Shown here in pieces: positions 7,912 to 15,934 of a stretch of 64,000 bases of DNA (positions are counted from its first letter, which is position 1; every line of letters starts with the position of its first letter). A program made the translations under genes and the position numbers. Source of the DNA: Thiopseudomonas acetoxidans (lineage in GTDB: Bacteria; Pseudomonadota; Gammaproteobacteria; Pseudomonadales; Pseudomonadaceae); NCBI RefSeq assembly GCF_030362935.1, contig NZ_JAUCDY010000007.1:62001-126000 (forward strand). Direction: 5' to 3'. Under the pieces are notes generated by a model that worked only from the letters and a program-made list of their open reading frames with translations, was not told the DNA's origin and did no database searches.

Positions 7912-9087
7912 TTATACCCGCTCAAACACCGTGGTAATACCCTGCCCCAAGCCGATACACATGGTAGCTATACCAAGACGGCCATTGTTTTGCTTCATCA
8001 CGTTCAGCAAAGTACCGGAGATGCGCGCTCCGGAACAACCAAAGGGGTGACCCAAGGCAATGGCACCGCCGTGTAGGTTAACTTTCTCGTCCATTTTATC
8101 GAGCAGTTTAAGGTCTTTTAGTACCGGCAATGCTTGTGCGGCAAAGGCCTCGTTTAGCTCAAAGTAGTCAATGTCATCAATGGTCAAACCCGCTCGCTGC
8201 AATGCTTTTTTGGTTGCAGGTACTGGGCCATAACCCATAATTGCAGGGTCCACGCCGGCTACGGCCATAGCTCGCACTATAGCCATAGGCTCGACACCTA
8301 GGTCTTTAGCACGCTGAGCCGACATCATAATCATGCAAGAGGCGCCATCGGTGATTTGCGATGAGGTACCTGCCGTGACTGTACCGTCTTTAGGGTTAAA
8401 AACCGGACGCAGTTTCGACAATCCTTCAACTGTAGTTTCTGGGCGAATGGTTTCATCATAATCAAACATCTTCAGAAAGCCATTTTCATCATAGCCTTCC
8501 ATCGGGATAATCTCGTTTTTGAAGTTCCCCTCAACCGTGGCTTTGTGCGCCAAACGATGTGAACGCTCACCAAAAGCATCCTGCTGTTCACGGGTGATGC
8601 CGTGCATTTTGCCGAGCATCTCCGCCGTTAAGCCCATCATGCCCGAGGCTTTCGCCGCATAGAGCGACAAATGCGGGTTAGGATCAACGCCGTGCATCAT
8701 GCCTACATGCCCCATGTGCTCCACACCACCGATAACAAACACATCGCCATTACCGGTTTGGATCGCCTGCACTGCAGTGTGCAATGCACTCATGGATGAA
8801 CCGCACAAGCGGCTGATAGTTTGCGCGCCACTGGTGTGTGGGATCTGGGTTAGCAAAGACGCCATACGGGCAATGTTCCAGCCCTGTTCTAGGGTTTGGT
8901 TAACACAGCCCCAGATAACATCCTCAACTTCCGCTGGGTTAATTTTTTCATTGCGATTTAACAAACTGCTAATCAAGTGTGCTGACATATCTTCAGCACG
9001 AGTATTACGGTGCATGCCGCCTTTGGAGCGTCCCATTGGGGTACGGCCAAAGTCGACAATAACTGCATCTCTAGGATTTAAACTCAT
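7912..9087 (-). CDS. fadA: 3-ketoacyl-CoA thiolase, beta subunit of the fatty acid oxidation complex
   Basis: Cleaves 3-ketoacyl-CoA with CoA to acetyl-CoA and a shortened acyl-CoA, the last step of beta-oxidation, in complex with FadB. 391 residues starting Met-Ser-Leu-Asn-Pro-Arg-Asp; the ATG at 9087 has a GGAG ribosome site and gives the family length, whereas the longer frame would run into fadB. The acylated cysteine is Cys95 in Arg-Leu-Cys-Gly-Ser-Ser; the C-terminal Gly-His-Pro-Phe-Gly-Cys-Ser-Gly and Cys-Ile-Gly-Leu-Gly-Gln-Gly motifs supply the His and second Cys. The gene follows fadB by 31 bp and ends at a strong terminator. Confidence 0.97.
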   Translation of the reverse strand: MSLNPRDAVIVDFGRTPMGRSKGGMHRNTRAEDMSAHLISSLLNRNEKINPAEVEDVIWGCVNQTLEQGWNIARMASLLTQIPHTSGAQTISRLCGSSMSALHTAVQAIQTGNGDVFVIGGVEHMGHVGMMHGVDPNPHLSLYAAKASGMMGLTAEMLGKMHGITREQQDAFGERSHRLAHKATVEGNFKNEIIPMEGYDENGFLKMFDYDETIRPETTVEGLSKLRPVFNPKDGTVTAGTSSQITDGASCMIMMSAQRAKDLGVEPMAIVRAMAVAGVDPAIMGYGPVPATKKALQRAGLTIDDIDYFELNEAFAAQALPVLKDLKLLDKMDEKVNLHGGAIALGHPFGCSGARISGTLLNVMKQNNGRLGIATMCIGLGQGITTVFERV

Positions 9088-9118
9088 GTTCTTTACTCCA
9101 GCTTCAACGTGTTGGCTA

Positions 9119-11266
9119 TTAACCGAAAAAAGATTGACCGATTTTAGCCATCTCGCGCAGCTTGTCAGTCGGCTGGTACAGCGCGCCCAACTCGGCATAG
9201 CTATCGGCTAAGGCAACAAATTCCGCCACACCCATAGTGTCGATATAGCGCAGTGCGCCACCACGGAACGGTGGGAAACCAATGCCGTAAATCAAGCCCA
9301 TATCTGCTTCGGCTGCGGTTTCCACGATGCCATCTTCCAAACAACGTACGGTTTCTAGACACAGCGGGATCATCATCCAGTTGATAATGTCCTCGTCGGT
9401 TAGCTCGCGCTGTTCACGTACAATCGGCGCCAGCACACTGGCAATGGACTCATCCACGACTTTCTTCGGTTTGCCGCGCTTGTCGGTTTCATAGGCATAG
9501 AAGCCCTTGCCATTTTTCTGGCCTAAACGCTCGGCTTTATACAGCGCATCCACGGCGGTTTGCGCGTCTTCCTTCATGCGATCCGGGAAGCCTTCAGCCA
9601 TCACATCACGGGCATGGTGCGCGGTATCAATCCCCACCACGTCCATTAAATACGCCGGTCCCATGGGCCAGCCAAATCGCTCCATGATTTTATCAATACG
9701 GGTGAAATCCACCCCAGCACTAATCAACTTGGCAAAGCCACCAAAGTAAGGGAACAGCACACGGTTAACCAAGAAGCCTGGGCAGTCGTTGACCACAATA
9801 GGGTTCTTACCCATTTTCTGTGCGTAAGCCACAGTGGTGGCCACTGCCTCGTCAGAACTGTGCTCACCACGTATCACTTCCACTAGTGGCATCATGTGTA
9901 CTGGGTTGAAGAAGTGCATACCGACAAAGTTTTGCGGACGCTTTAGGGCTTTAGCCAGATGGTTAATGGAAATGGTTGAGGTGTTGGACGCTAAGATAGT
10001 ACTTTCCCCGACCTGTTCTTCCACTTCAGCTAAAACGGCTTGCTTGACCTTGGGGTTTTCTACTACGGCTTCGACGACAATATCTACAGTGCCAAAGTCA
10101 CCGTAAGAAGTCGTTGGGCGAATAGCATTTAGCACCTTAGCCATCTCAAGGGGCTCAATGCGTTTGCGCTCTAAGCGTTTTACTAACAGCTTAGCTGCTT
10201 CATCTAGACCAAGCTGAATGCCCTCTTCACGAATATCCTTCATTAAAATAGGTGTGCCTTTGAGCGCCGACTGGTAGGCAATACCGCCACCCATGATGCC
10301 TGCACCTAACACTGCTGCCATATTCACTGGTTTAGCAGCTTTCTCGTAGCCTTTGGCTTTACGCTTGAGTGCTTGGTCATTTAAAAACAATCCAATCAAG
10401 CTACTGGCTACAGTAGTCTTGGCTAGTTTAACAAAGCCAGCCGCTTCGATTGCCAAGGCTTTATCGCGGCCATGGTTAGCGGCTTTTTGCATGGTTTTAA
10501 TTGCATCGACCGGTGCCGGATAGTGCGGGCCTGCTTTACCTGCCACATAACCTTTGGCACTTTCAAAGCACATCATCTGCTCAATTGGGTTGAGCTTGAG
10601 TTTTTCCAGTTTCGGCTGACGTTTGGCTTCATAATCCAGTTCGCCTGATATCGCACGCTTGGCTAAATCAAGCGCTGCATCCAACAGTTTATCCGCTGGC
10701 ACCACCACATCGACTGCACCTACTTTCAGGGCTTCATCAGGACGCGCTTCTTTACCGGCAGCAATCCACTCAATGGCGTTATCAGCACCTATCAAGCGTG
10801 GTAAACGCACTGTGCCGCCAAAACCCGGGTAAATACCTAACTTCACTTCGGGTAAGCCAACCTTGGCTTTTTCCGACATTACTCGGTAATCGGCCGCCAT
10901 GCACAGCTCAAAACCACCACCCAAAGCGATACCATTAATAGCAACCACTGTAGGAACAGCCAAATCTTCAAAATCATTAAAAATCTGATTGATTTCTAAA
11001 TTGGCGGCAATGAGCTCATCTTCTGGAAGCTGGAAGTTTTCGACAAATTCGGTGATATCTGCACCGACAATAAAGGTGTCTTTACCACTAGTGACGACTA
11101 CCGCCTTGATGTTTGTATCTGCACGCACAGCGTCTACGGCAGCACGAAACTCGGTCAATGTAAGTCGATTAAATTTGTTTACGGATTCACCCTCTAGGTC
11201 GAACTTAAATTCGACAATGCCATCTTCTAGGGTATTCACCGTGATGGCTACGCCTGCGTAAATCAT
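9119..11266 (-). CDS. fadB: Fatty acid oxidation complex alpha subunit (enoyl-CoA hydratase / 3-hydroxyacyl-CoA dehydrogenase)
   Basis: Bifunctional beta-oxidation enzyme: residues 1 to about 190 are a crotonase (hydratase/isomerase) domain with the oxyanion-hole stretch Ile-Ala-Leu-Gly-Gly-Gly-Phe-Glu, and from about 310 an NAD-binding 3-hydroxyacyl-CoA dehydrogenase with Gly-Ala-Gly-Ile-Met-Gly-Gly-Gly and the His-Phe-Phe-Asn-Pro-Val active region. 715 residues from the ATG at 11266, the standard length; the in-frame TTG one codon earlier is not needed. First gene of fadBA. A PsrA-like site about 80 bp upstream suggests fatty-acid-responsive repression. Confidence 0.97.
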   Translation of the reverse strand: MIYAGVAITVNTLEDGIVEFKFDLEGESVNKFNRLTLTEFRAAVDAVRADTNIKAVVVTSGKDTFIVGADITEFVENFQLPEDELIAANLEINQIFNDFEDLAVPTVVAINGIALGGGFELCMAADYRVMSEKAKVGLPEVKLGIYPGFGGTVRLPRLIGADNAIEWIAAGKEARPDEALKVGAVDVVVPADKLLDAALDLAKRAISGELDYEAKRQPKLEKLKLNPIEQMMCFESAKGYVAGKAGPHYPAPVDAIKTMQKAANHGRDKALAIEAAGFVKLAKTTVASSLIGLFLNDQALKRKAKGYEKAAKPVNMAAVLGAGIMGGGIAYQSALKGTPILMKDIREEGIQLGLDEAAKLLVKRLERKRIEPLEMAKVLNAIRPTTSYGDFGTVDIVVEAVVENPKVKQAVLAEVEEQVGESTILASNTSTISINHLAKALKRPQNFVGMHFFNPVHMMPLVEVIRGEHSSDEAVATTVAYAQKMGKNPIVVNDCPGFLVNRVLFPYFGGFAKLISAGVDFTRIDKIMERFGWPMGPAYLMDVVGIDTAHHARDVMAEGFPDRMKEDAQTAVDALYKAERLGQKNGKGFYAYETDKRGKPKKVVDESIASVLAPIVREQRELTDEDIINWMMIPLCLETVRCLEDGIVETAAEADMGLIYGIGFPPFRGGALRYIDTMGVAEFVALADSYAELGALYQPTDKLREMAKIGQSFFG

Positions 11267-11348
11267 CAACTGTTCTCCACTATTATTATGAAAACTGACT
11301 GCCCTACAGCATGTAATCCAGCCAATTTATTTTAACCAACAAGCATTT

Positions 11349-11362
11349 CATACGCTCGTTTG
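11349..11362 (-). promoter_or_regulatory. Candidate PsrA operator upstream of fadBA
   Basis: On the minus strand the bases read CAAAC-GAGC-GTATG, one base off the published pseudomonad PsrA pattern (G/C)AAAC-N2-4-GTTT(G/C). It lies about 80 bp upstream of the fadB start. PsrA is known to repress fadBA in P. aeruginosa and psrA itself is in this window at 42913-43590. The match is short, so the call rests partly on context. Confidence 0.45.
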
Positions 11363-11396
11363 ATTTATAACTACACATTCTCGGAATTTTCGGTCT

Positions 11397-11426
11397 TTGT
11401 CAATTACTCATACGTGTTTTTATACT
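11397..11426 (+). promoter_or_regulatory. Predicted sigma-70 promoter for the universal stress gene
   Basis: TTGTCA (11397-11402), an 18-bp spacer and TATACT (11421-11426) match -35/-10 boxes well. The start site would be about 150 bp upstream of the usp ATG. A perfect 12-bp palindrome (ACTATCGATAGT, 11424-11435) overlaps the -10 and could be an operator. Confidence 0.5.
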
Positions 11427-11583
11427 ATCGATAGTCAAAGCCAAAACCAGTCTGTTGATTTTCAAGCATTTTAATGAGGCTTTATTTTCGCTCACAAAAA
11501 AATAAACAGATCCGCCAAGCATGCTTTACATCGGGCTGCGCAAAGACTATAAACAGGTAAAGAAGATCAACGGAGATTCCAGT

Positions 11584-12024
11584 ATGGCTTACCAGCATAT
11601 TTTGGTCGCTACAGACATGAGCGAAGATTGTCACTGCGTATTACGCAAAGCAATAGAACTGCAATCAAGTTTTAACAGCAAAATATCACTCATTCATGTG
11701 ATTGAGCCTCTGTCCATGGCCTTTGGTGGCGATGTGCCGATGGATTTGAGTTTGCTACAAGAGCAGCAAAATGAACAAGCGCAAACAAGGCTTGGGGAAT
11801 TGCAGAGTCAGTATTCGCAACTGGACACTGAGCACTGCTTTGTACGTCATGGGCAAGCACGACAGGAAATTCACCAGTTAGCAGAAGAAGAAAACTGCGA
11901 TCTGATTGTGGTTGGCAGTCACGGACGACACGGATTAGCACTGCTGTTTGGTTCAACCACCAGCGATCTGTTATCCCGTGCGCCTTGCGATATTCTCGCA
12001 GTCAGTATTAGGCAAGAAAGTTAG
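11584..12024 (+). CDS. Universal stress protein (UspA family)
   Basis: 146 residues starting Met-Ala-Tyr-Gln-His-Ile-Leu-Val-Ala-Thr-Asp, typical of single-domain Usp proteins. The C-terminal Gly-Ser-His-Gly-Arg-His-Gly then Gly-Ser-Thr-Thr-Ser-Asp fits the nucleotide-binding Gly-2X-Gly-9X-Gly-(Ser/Thr) pattern of the ATP-binding UspFG-like branch. The ATG at 11584 follows a GGAG ribosome site; an upstream in-frame ATG at 11521 would add 21 residues absent from the family. It is one of few plus-strand genes here and is convergent with ybiB, 2 bp apart. Such proteins respond to starvation and stress; the exact role is unknown. Confidence 0.92.
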   Translation: MAYQHILVATDMSEDCHCVLRKAIELQSSFNSKISLIHVIEPLSMAFGGDVPMDLSLLQEQQNEQAQTRLGELQSQYSQLDTEHCFVRHGQARQEIHQLAEEENCDLIVVGSHGRHGLALLFGSTTSDLLSRAPCDILAVSIRQES

Positions 12025-12026
12025 AG

Positions 12027-12986
12027 CTACCTTGCTTGCCAAATCTTTTGTGCCTGCGCAAAAGCTTCATCACGCTTTTGCCCTAAGCCACGCAGGCCCA
12101 AAGCGATGGTGGCGATAATGGCTTGCTCCCCATAGATGTCATTGTCTTGTCCTTGCCAAAGCGCTAACAAACGCTGCGGCTCTAAGGTTGGCGCTTTGAC
12201 TTGGCGTGCAATCTGCGCAGGCCACTCTTCATCCCATGCCTGCCCATCAGTTGCACCCATTAGGGTGCCAGTTGCGTCGGGGCGTACTTCAATCTCTCCC
12301 CCATCACCTTTAATCACTAAAGAACGCTGCCCCAACAAGACGTTGGCTTGCTGTTGGATTGGCTGGTAGTTCGGATGAAAAATACCTTGTAAAACACAGT
12401 GCGCTTGCAAGGGATTAAGCAAGCGGGCCAATGAGTGTACTGGTGAGCGCAAACCTAGGGTGTTACGCAGCTCAATACAGCGTTGCAAGCGCGGCATCCA
12501 CTGCCCCAACCCCATATAAGCCACATTCTGTTTATCCAGCGCCTGACTGACCTCGTACCAACTATTGCAATGGGGAATGCCCAAGGTTTCCAGCAAGTCT
12601 TCGGTATACAGCCGACCATCGGTATGCTGCCCGCCGCCATGAATAAAAACCCGTACACCTGATTGTGCTAGAGCTTTAATCGCTAATAAATACCAAGGCA
12701 GTTGACGCTTTTTACCAGCATAGCTGGGCCAGTCCAAATCCACTTGAATTTTGGGTGCTTGCACGCGTTTCTGCACCGCTTGGGCAAAACCAGCCAACTC
12801 TTCGGCGGTTTCTTCTTTAAAGCGCAGCAGCATTAGAAAAGCGCCCAGCTGAGTGTCTTCTATCTTGCCATCCAGCAGCATCCCCATAGCGGTATAAGCT
12901 TCTGCTCGAGTTAAGCCTCGAGATCCTTTTTGGCCCTTGCCTAAAATTCGAATGTAGGTCGCAAATGGATGTTCATGCTGAGTCAT
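12027..12986 (-). CDS. ybiB: TrpD2/YbiB-like nucleic-acid-binding protein (glycosyltransferase fold)
   Basis: 319 residues resembling anthranilate phosphoribosyltransferase (TrpD) but of the YbiB/TrpD2 branch: an N-terminal helical domain (Arg-Ile-Leu-Gly-Lys-Gly-Gln-Lys-Gly-Ser-Arg-Gly-Leu-Thr), then a type III glycosyltransferase-like alpha/beta domain with a His-Gly-Gly-Gly segment. E. coli YbiB binds DNA/RNA and is LexA-regulated; the tryptophan enzyme activity is not expected. In Pseudomonas this gene follows tusE, as here; a MITE-like repeat now separates the two genes. Annotation pipelines often call it simply a glycosyl transferase family protein. Confidence 0.85.
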   Translation of the reverse strand: MTQHEHPFATYIRILGKGQKGSRGLTRAEAYTAMGMLLDGKIEDTQLGAFLMLLRFKEETAEELAGFAQAVQKRVQAPKIQVDLDWPSYAGKKRQLPWYLLAIKALAQSGVRVFIHGGGQHTDGRLYTEDLLETLGIPHCNSWYEVSQALDKQNVAYMGLGQWMPRLQRCIELRNTLGLRSPVHSLARLLNPLQAHCVLQGIFHPNYQPIQQQANVLLGQRSLVIKGDGGEIEVRPDATGTLMGATDGQAWDEEWPAQIARQVKAPTLEPQRLLALWQGQDNDIYGEQAIIATIALGLRGLGQKRDEAFAQAQKIWQAR

Positions 12987-13059
12987 TAATTTTCCTTATT
13001 ATTTAAGCGCAGCGCACCAGCGCACCGCTCTAGAATTCTCTTATTGAGTAGTTGCTTAA

Positions 13060-13198
13060 GAAGCCTCTGAATAACTACCTGCGTAGCTACCACTGCGTTA
13101 AAAACGTACTCAAAATGCTCATTTACTCGGTGTAAACTGCGCTTTTTCGCACGTTTTTGCCTTGTGTTAGCGTCCTCGGTAACGTTATTCAGAGGTTG
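13060..13198. mobile_element. 139-bp MITE-like element, copy 1
   Basis: Ends are near-perfect inverted repeats: CCTCTGAATAAC at 13064-13075 and its complement at 13184-13195, extending outward to GAAG and TTG. A 5-bp direct repeat CTTAA flanks it (13055-13059 and 13199-13203), as expected of a target duplication. An inner inverted repeat AAAAACGT/ACGTTTTT lies at 13100-13107 and 13151-13158. It has no coding capacity. It is identical, apart from the last base, to the copy at 22242-22380 and in the same orientation. It begins 8 bp past the tusE stop. The mobilising transposase is not in this window. Confidence 0.88.
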
Positions 13199-13206
13199 CT
13201 TAAAAA

Positions 13207-13545
13207 CTAAAAACAGTTGGCTGGCTTAGGTAAACCCGCCAAACGGGCAGCCAATTTAGCTGGTGTGCCCTTAAATAGGCTGTTTAGGTGCAGGCTATTG
13301 CCCACCTCTTTACCAAGACGCTGCGCTAGATATTTAACGAGTGCGCGATTAGGCGGTGATAAATCAAATTCTTGGTAAAAGTCGCGCAACGCATAGAGAA
13401 CTAGCCAGTGCTCGGCTTGCAGCTCGATACCCTCCTGCTCCGCCAAAGCTTGTGCGACCTGCTCATCCCAATCAGCCAGCCTAACTAAACAAAGGTCTTC
13501 ATCTAACTCAATGAGTCTTCCGGCTACTTGTAACGACTTTACCAT
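13207..13545 (-). CDS. tusE: TusE/DsrC sulfur carrier protein
   Basis: Last carrier of the Tus relay, passing persulfide sulfur from TusBCD to MnmA for 2-thiolation of tRNA wobble uridine. 112 residues from the ATG at 13545 (GGTGG ribosome site); it shows Glu-Leu-Gln-Ala-Glu-His-Trp, Ser-Pro-Pro-Asn-Arg-Ala-Leu and the invariant penultimate cysteine (Cys111 in Ala-Asn-Cys-Phe). The start overlaps the tusB stop by 7 bp, so it is coupled to the operon. A dissimilatory DsrC role is less likely because only the TusBCD partners are nearby, without dsrAB. Confidence 0.93.
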   Translation of the reverse strand: MVKSLQVAGRLIELDEDLCLVRLADWDEQVAQALAEQEGIELQAEHWLVLYALRDFYQEFDLSPPNRALVKYLAQRLGKEVGNSLHLNSLFKGTPAKLAARLAGLPKPANCF

Positions 13546-13796
13546 GCCACCACCTTGGTATAGCTGGCACACAGGGCGACAAACTCTGGGTAATCCACAC
13601 TCTTTGCCTGATTAAAAGACTCAAGCCCACGCGCTTGGACATCCTCGGCTAGCGCATACAGCCTAGGTGTTAAACCCAAGGGCTGACGCAACGCATAAAC
13701 AGCATCGCCGCACAGCAGCAAGGCATCCGTATCCGCGATAAGCGCCTGACACGTCTGCACGTCAGCTAAATAATTAACAATATGTAAACTAGCCAT
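13539..13796 (-). CDS. tusB: Sulfurtransferase complex subunit TusB (DsrH-like)
   Basis: 85 residues beginning Met-Ala-Ser-Leu-His-Ile-Val-Asn, with Leu-Leu-Leu-Cys-Gly-Asp-Ala-Val-Tyr-Ala-Leu, typical of DsrH/TusB. It forms the TusBCD heterohexamer with TusC and TusD; TusB is not the persulfide carrier itself. The start shares one base with the tusC stop and the end overlaps tusE, so tusDCBE is a tightly packed operon. Confidence 0.9.
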   Translation of the reverse strand: MASLHIVNYLADVQTCQALIADTDALLLCGDAVYALRQPLGLTPRLYALAEDVQARGLESFNQAKSVDYPEFVALCASYTKVVAW

Positions 13797-14155
13797 TAGA
13801 TGCTGAGTACCTGTTGATGTTGCCTAATAAGTTGTGCGATTTGCACTGCATCCACCACTGACACCTCCAGCACCAAGTCGGCTTCAGTTAAGCCGCGCTG
13901 CTCAAGACTGTGTTGCGCCACATAAAGTTTTTCCACGCCAAACAGTGGTAAAGCTCCCAGCTGGGCTTGTAAATTTTTTTGTTCAAGTTGTTGCGGTTGC
14001 TGCTCACCCACCAACTGCCAAACCCCTTCATCGAGCCACAGCATGCTCATCGGCAGTTCAAAAGCACCGCCCGACAAGGCAATATCCAAGGCTTCCCGCG
14101 CTACCAAACCTGACCAAGGGCTGCTGCGGCTAATCAATAAGACTGGAACGCTCAT
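13796..14155 (-). CDS. tusC: Sulfurtransferase complex subunit TusC (DsrF-like)
   Basis: 119 residues with the DsrE/DsrF Rossmann-like pattern: Val-Leu-Leu-Ile-Ser-Arg-Ser-Ser-Pro-Trp near the start, Ala-Arg-Glu-Ala-Leu-Asp-Ile-Ala-Leu-Ser and a C-terminal Leu-Ile-Arg-Gln-His. The length and neighbours fit TusC of the TusBCD complex for tRNA 2-thiouridine synthesis. It starts 2 bp after the tusD stop and shares one base with tusB. Confidence 0.9.
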   Translation of the reverse strand: MSVPVLLISRSSPWSGLVAREALDIALSGGAFELPMSMLWLDEGVWQLVGEQQPQQLEQKNLQAQLGALPLFGVEKLYVAQHSLEQRGLTEADLVLEVSVVDAVQIAQLIRQHQQVLSI

Positions 14156-14157
14156 GC

Positions 14158-14547
14158 CTACCCCCTGAAGTGCACCATGCGTTCGGTCTGCTGAATAGCC
14201 TCATGCAACTGACCTAAACCTGAAAGCGTATAACCTTGCGCTAAATTACTCGCCTGTAATTGATAGCGTTTCGCCTCACCTTCATCCACTACGCCGCGAC
14301 GCAAAGCGGCAGCGATGCACACCACAGCGTCAAGTTGGTGTTGCTGAATAAAGGTTTGCCATTGCTGGGCAATATTGGGCTCATCTTGCGGATACACCAA
14401 CAGCTTGGACGCTATGTGCACGGCTTCTTGATAGAAAAACACACGCTCAAGGCTGTGCCCAGACCCAAGCAGCGCTTGAGCAAAGCGCAGTGCTCGCCGC
14501 GTGGCCGGCGACTGCGGTGCTGAGGAGATAAGTAAAACAAATTTCAT
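14158..14547 (-). CDS. tusD: Sulfurtransferase TusD (DsrE-like)
   Basis: 129 residues from the ATG at 14547 (Met-Lys-Phe-Val-Leu-Leu-Ile-Ser-Ser-Ala). TusD accepts sulfur from TusA on its conserved cysteine, here Cys77 in Ala-Val-Val-Cys-Ile-Ala-Ala-Ala-Leu-Arg-Arg-Gly, and passes it to TusE. First gene of the tusDCBE operon. A longer frame from 14592 would add a hydrophobic stretch without family support, so the internal ATG is preferred although its ribosome site is weak. Confidence 0.92.
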   Translation of the reverse strand: MKFVLLISSAPQSPATRRALRFAQALLGSGHSLERVFFYQEAVHIASKLLVYPQDEPNIAQQWQTFIQQHQLDAVVCIAAALRRGVVDEGEAKRYQLQASNLAQGYTLSGLGQLHEAIQQTERMVHFRG

Positions 14548-14647
14548 GATATTTTTAGGCGGAAAATAGAGATACAATACTAGCAGCAGCACTCACAAAT
14601 GCCAAAACATTCCCGCCAAGCTAGATGCTTGATGGCTTGCACCGAGT

Positions 14648-15832
14648 TTAATCGGCCACCACTTTGCGCTCTTTCTCCCGCGAACGACTGTCTTGCAGAT
14701 GCATAATCACCCAAGCGACCACAAGAACAAAGGGAATTGACGCCAAATTAAGGCCCAGCCAGCCTAGCGCGTGTATTCCCTGTCCGGCAAACAGGCTGCC
14801 AACCGCTGCAGCCGTAAAAACTAAAAACTCATTAATCCCCTGCACCTTGCCCTGCTCGGACGGCTTATAGGTGTCGGTCAACAGGTGCGTGCCGCCAATA
14901 AAAGTAAAGTTCCAGCCCACACCCAGTAACAGCAGTCCCGCCAAATAGTGCGCAAAGCTCTGCCCCAGCATATGAATTACAATACAGATAAGCAGCAGCA
15001 CACAGCCCCATAAAATAACGGTGCGTGAACTAAAACGGCGGATCAAGTGCCCAGTAAAAAACGAAGGGACAAACATACCCAACACATGCCACTGAATCAC
15101 CGTGGTGATATCCGGAAAAGGAAAGCCATCATGCTGCATCGCCAAAGGCGTGGCGGTCATAAGTAGCACCATGATGCCGTATCCAATCGCACCTGCCGCA
15201 ATGGCGGCAATCAAGATCGGCTGCTGAAACAAGGTGCGGTAACTGCGCGGGACTTGTGTGTGATCGCGAGCTTTCGCCGGCGGTAAAGGCAAGAGCGCAA
15301 TTAATACCAACGCCAACGCATACAGACCGGCTAAGCCATAAAACGAGCCAACAAAAGGACTGCCGGAATACCAGTGTTGTGCCCAGTCGGCTATGTTAGG
15401 CCCCAAGATAGCCGCCAGTACGCCACCAGCCATCACCATACTGATAGCGCGAGAACGGTGATTAGGAGCGCAGTCCAAGGCAGCAAAACGGTATTGCTGA
15501 CTGGTGCCAATCGCCACCCCAATCAACATAGTGCCCACGGCAAACAACCAAATATCACTGGCATGCAAGCCCTGCAATGCCACCCATGCCCCAAACAAGC
15601 CGATGCTATTACCCAACAAAAAACCTACTTTACGCCCCAAGTGTTGCATGATATGTGCGGCAGGCAAGGTGGCGGCAATCACACCCAAGAACTGAAACGC
15701 CATCGGCAAGGTAATCTGCGCCGGATGGGTCGCCAGCTCTTTACCTATCAAGGCAGACACGGCGACCAATAAGATATTTCCTGTGCCTAGCAACGCCTGC
15801 GCGATGGCTAAACCCCATACTGTAATAGGCAC
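14648..15832 (-). CDS. Major facilitator superfamily transporter
   Basis: 394 residues, strongly hydrophobic, with about 12 predicted membrane helices. After TM2 the stretch Gln-His-Leu-Gly-Arg-Lys-Val-Gly resembles the MFS loop 2-3 motif. The start is a GTG at 15832 with a GGAGGG ribosome site. The C-terminus is a short charged tail. Sequence gives no substrate; drug/H+ antiport and YfcJ-like subfamilies are possible. It lies between the tus operon and the RND efflux operon, on the same strand, with about 100 bp of spacer on each side, so it is probably its own unit. Confidence 0.85.
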   Translation of the reverse strand: MPITVWGLAIAQALLGTGNILLVAVSALIGKELATHPAQITLPMAFQFLGVIAATLPAAHIMQHLGRKVGFLLGNSIGLFGAWVALQGLHASDIWLFAVGTMLIGVAIGTSQQYRFAALDCAPNHRSRAISMVMAGGVLAAILGPNIADWAQHWYSGSPFVGSFYGLAGLYALALVLIALLPLPPAKARDHTQVPRSYRTLFQQPILIAAIAAGAIGYGIMVLLMTATPLAMQHDGFPFPDITTVIQWHVLGMFVPSFFTGHLIRRFSSRTVILWGCVLLLICIVIHMLGQSFAHYLAGLLLLGVGWNFTFIGGTHLLTDTYKPSEQGKVQGINEFLVFTAAAVGSLFAGQGIHALGWLGLNLASIPFVLVVAWVIMHLQDSRSREKERKVVAD

Positions 15833-15908
15833 AATTGCCCTCCAAATTTAATCTGGATGAACTCTATACTTTTCAAATGATTCGTGTTGAGGTTTGGCTG
15901 GTGCCTGT

Positions 15909-15926
15909 GTGGGCACAAGTGCCCAC
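15909..15926. repeat. Perfect 8-bp inverted repeat after the TolC-like gene
   Basis: GTGGGCAC-AA-GTGCCCAC. It lies 9 bp past the TolC-like stop. Neither strand shows a T run, so it is not a standard terminator; it could protect the mRNA 3' end or be an operator for the MFS gene, whose GTG is 77 bp away. Confidence 0.6.
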
Positions 15927-15934
15927 CAATGACT

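Noticed and set aside
7912..9198. Longer fadA start at 9198
   Set aside because: It would overlap fadB by 80 bp and add residues not found in the thiolase family; the ATG at 9087 has a ribosome site and the right length.
12027..12986. Anthranilate phosphoribosyltransferase (trpD)
   Set aside because: No trp genes are nearby, the gene sits in the tusE-ybiB context, and the features fit the TrpD2/YbiB branch.
13207..13545. DsrC of a dissimilatory sulfite reductase system
   Set aside because: No dsrAB or other Dsr genes are nearby; the tusDCBE arrangement points to tRNA thiolation.
15909..15926. Terminator for the TolC-like gene
   Set aside because: The hairpin is perfect but lacks a T run on either strand, so it is listed only as an inverted repeat.
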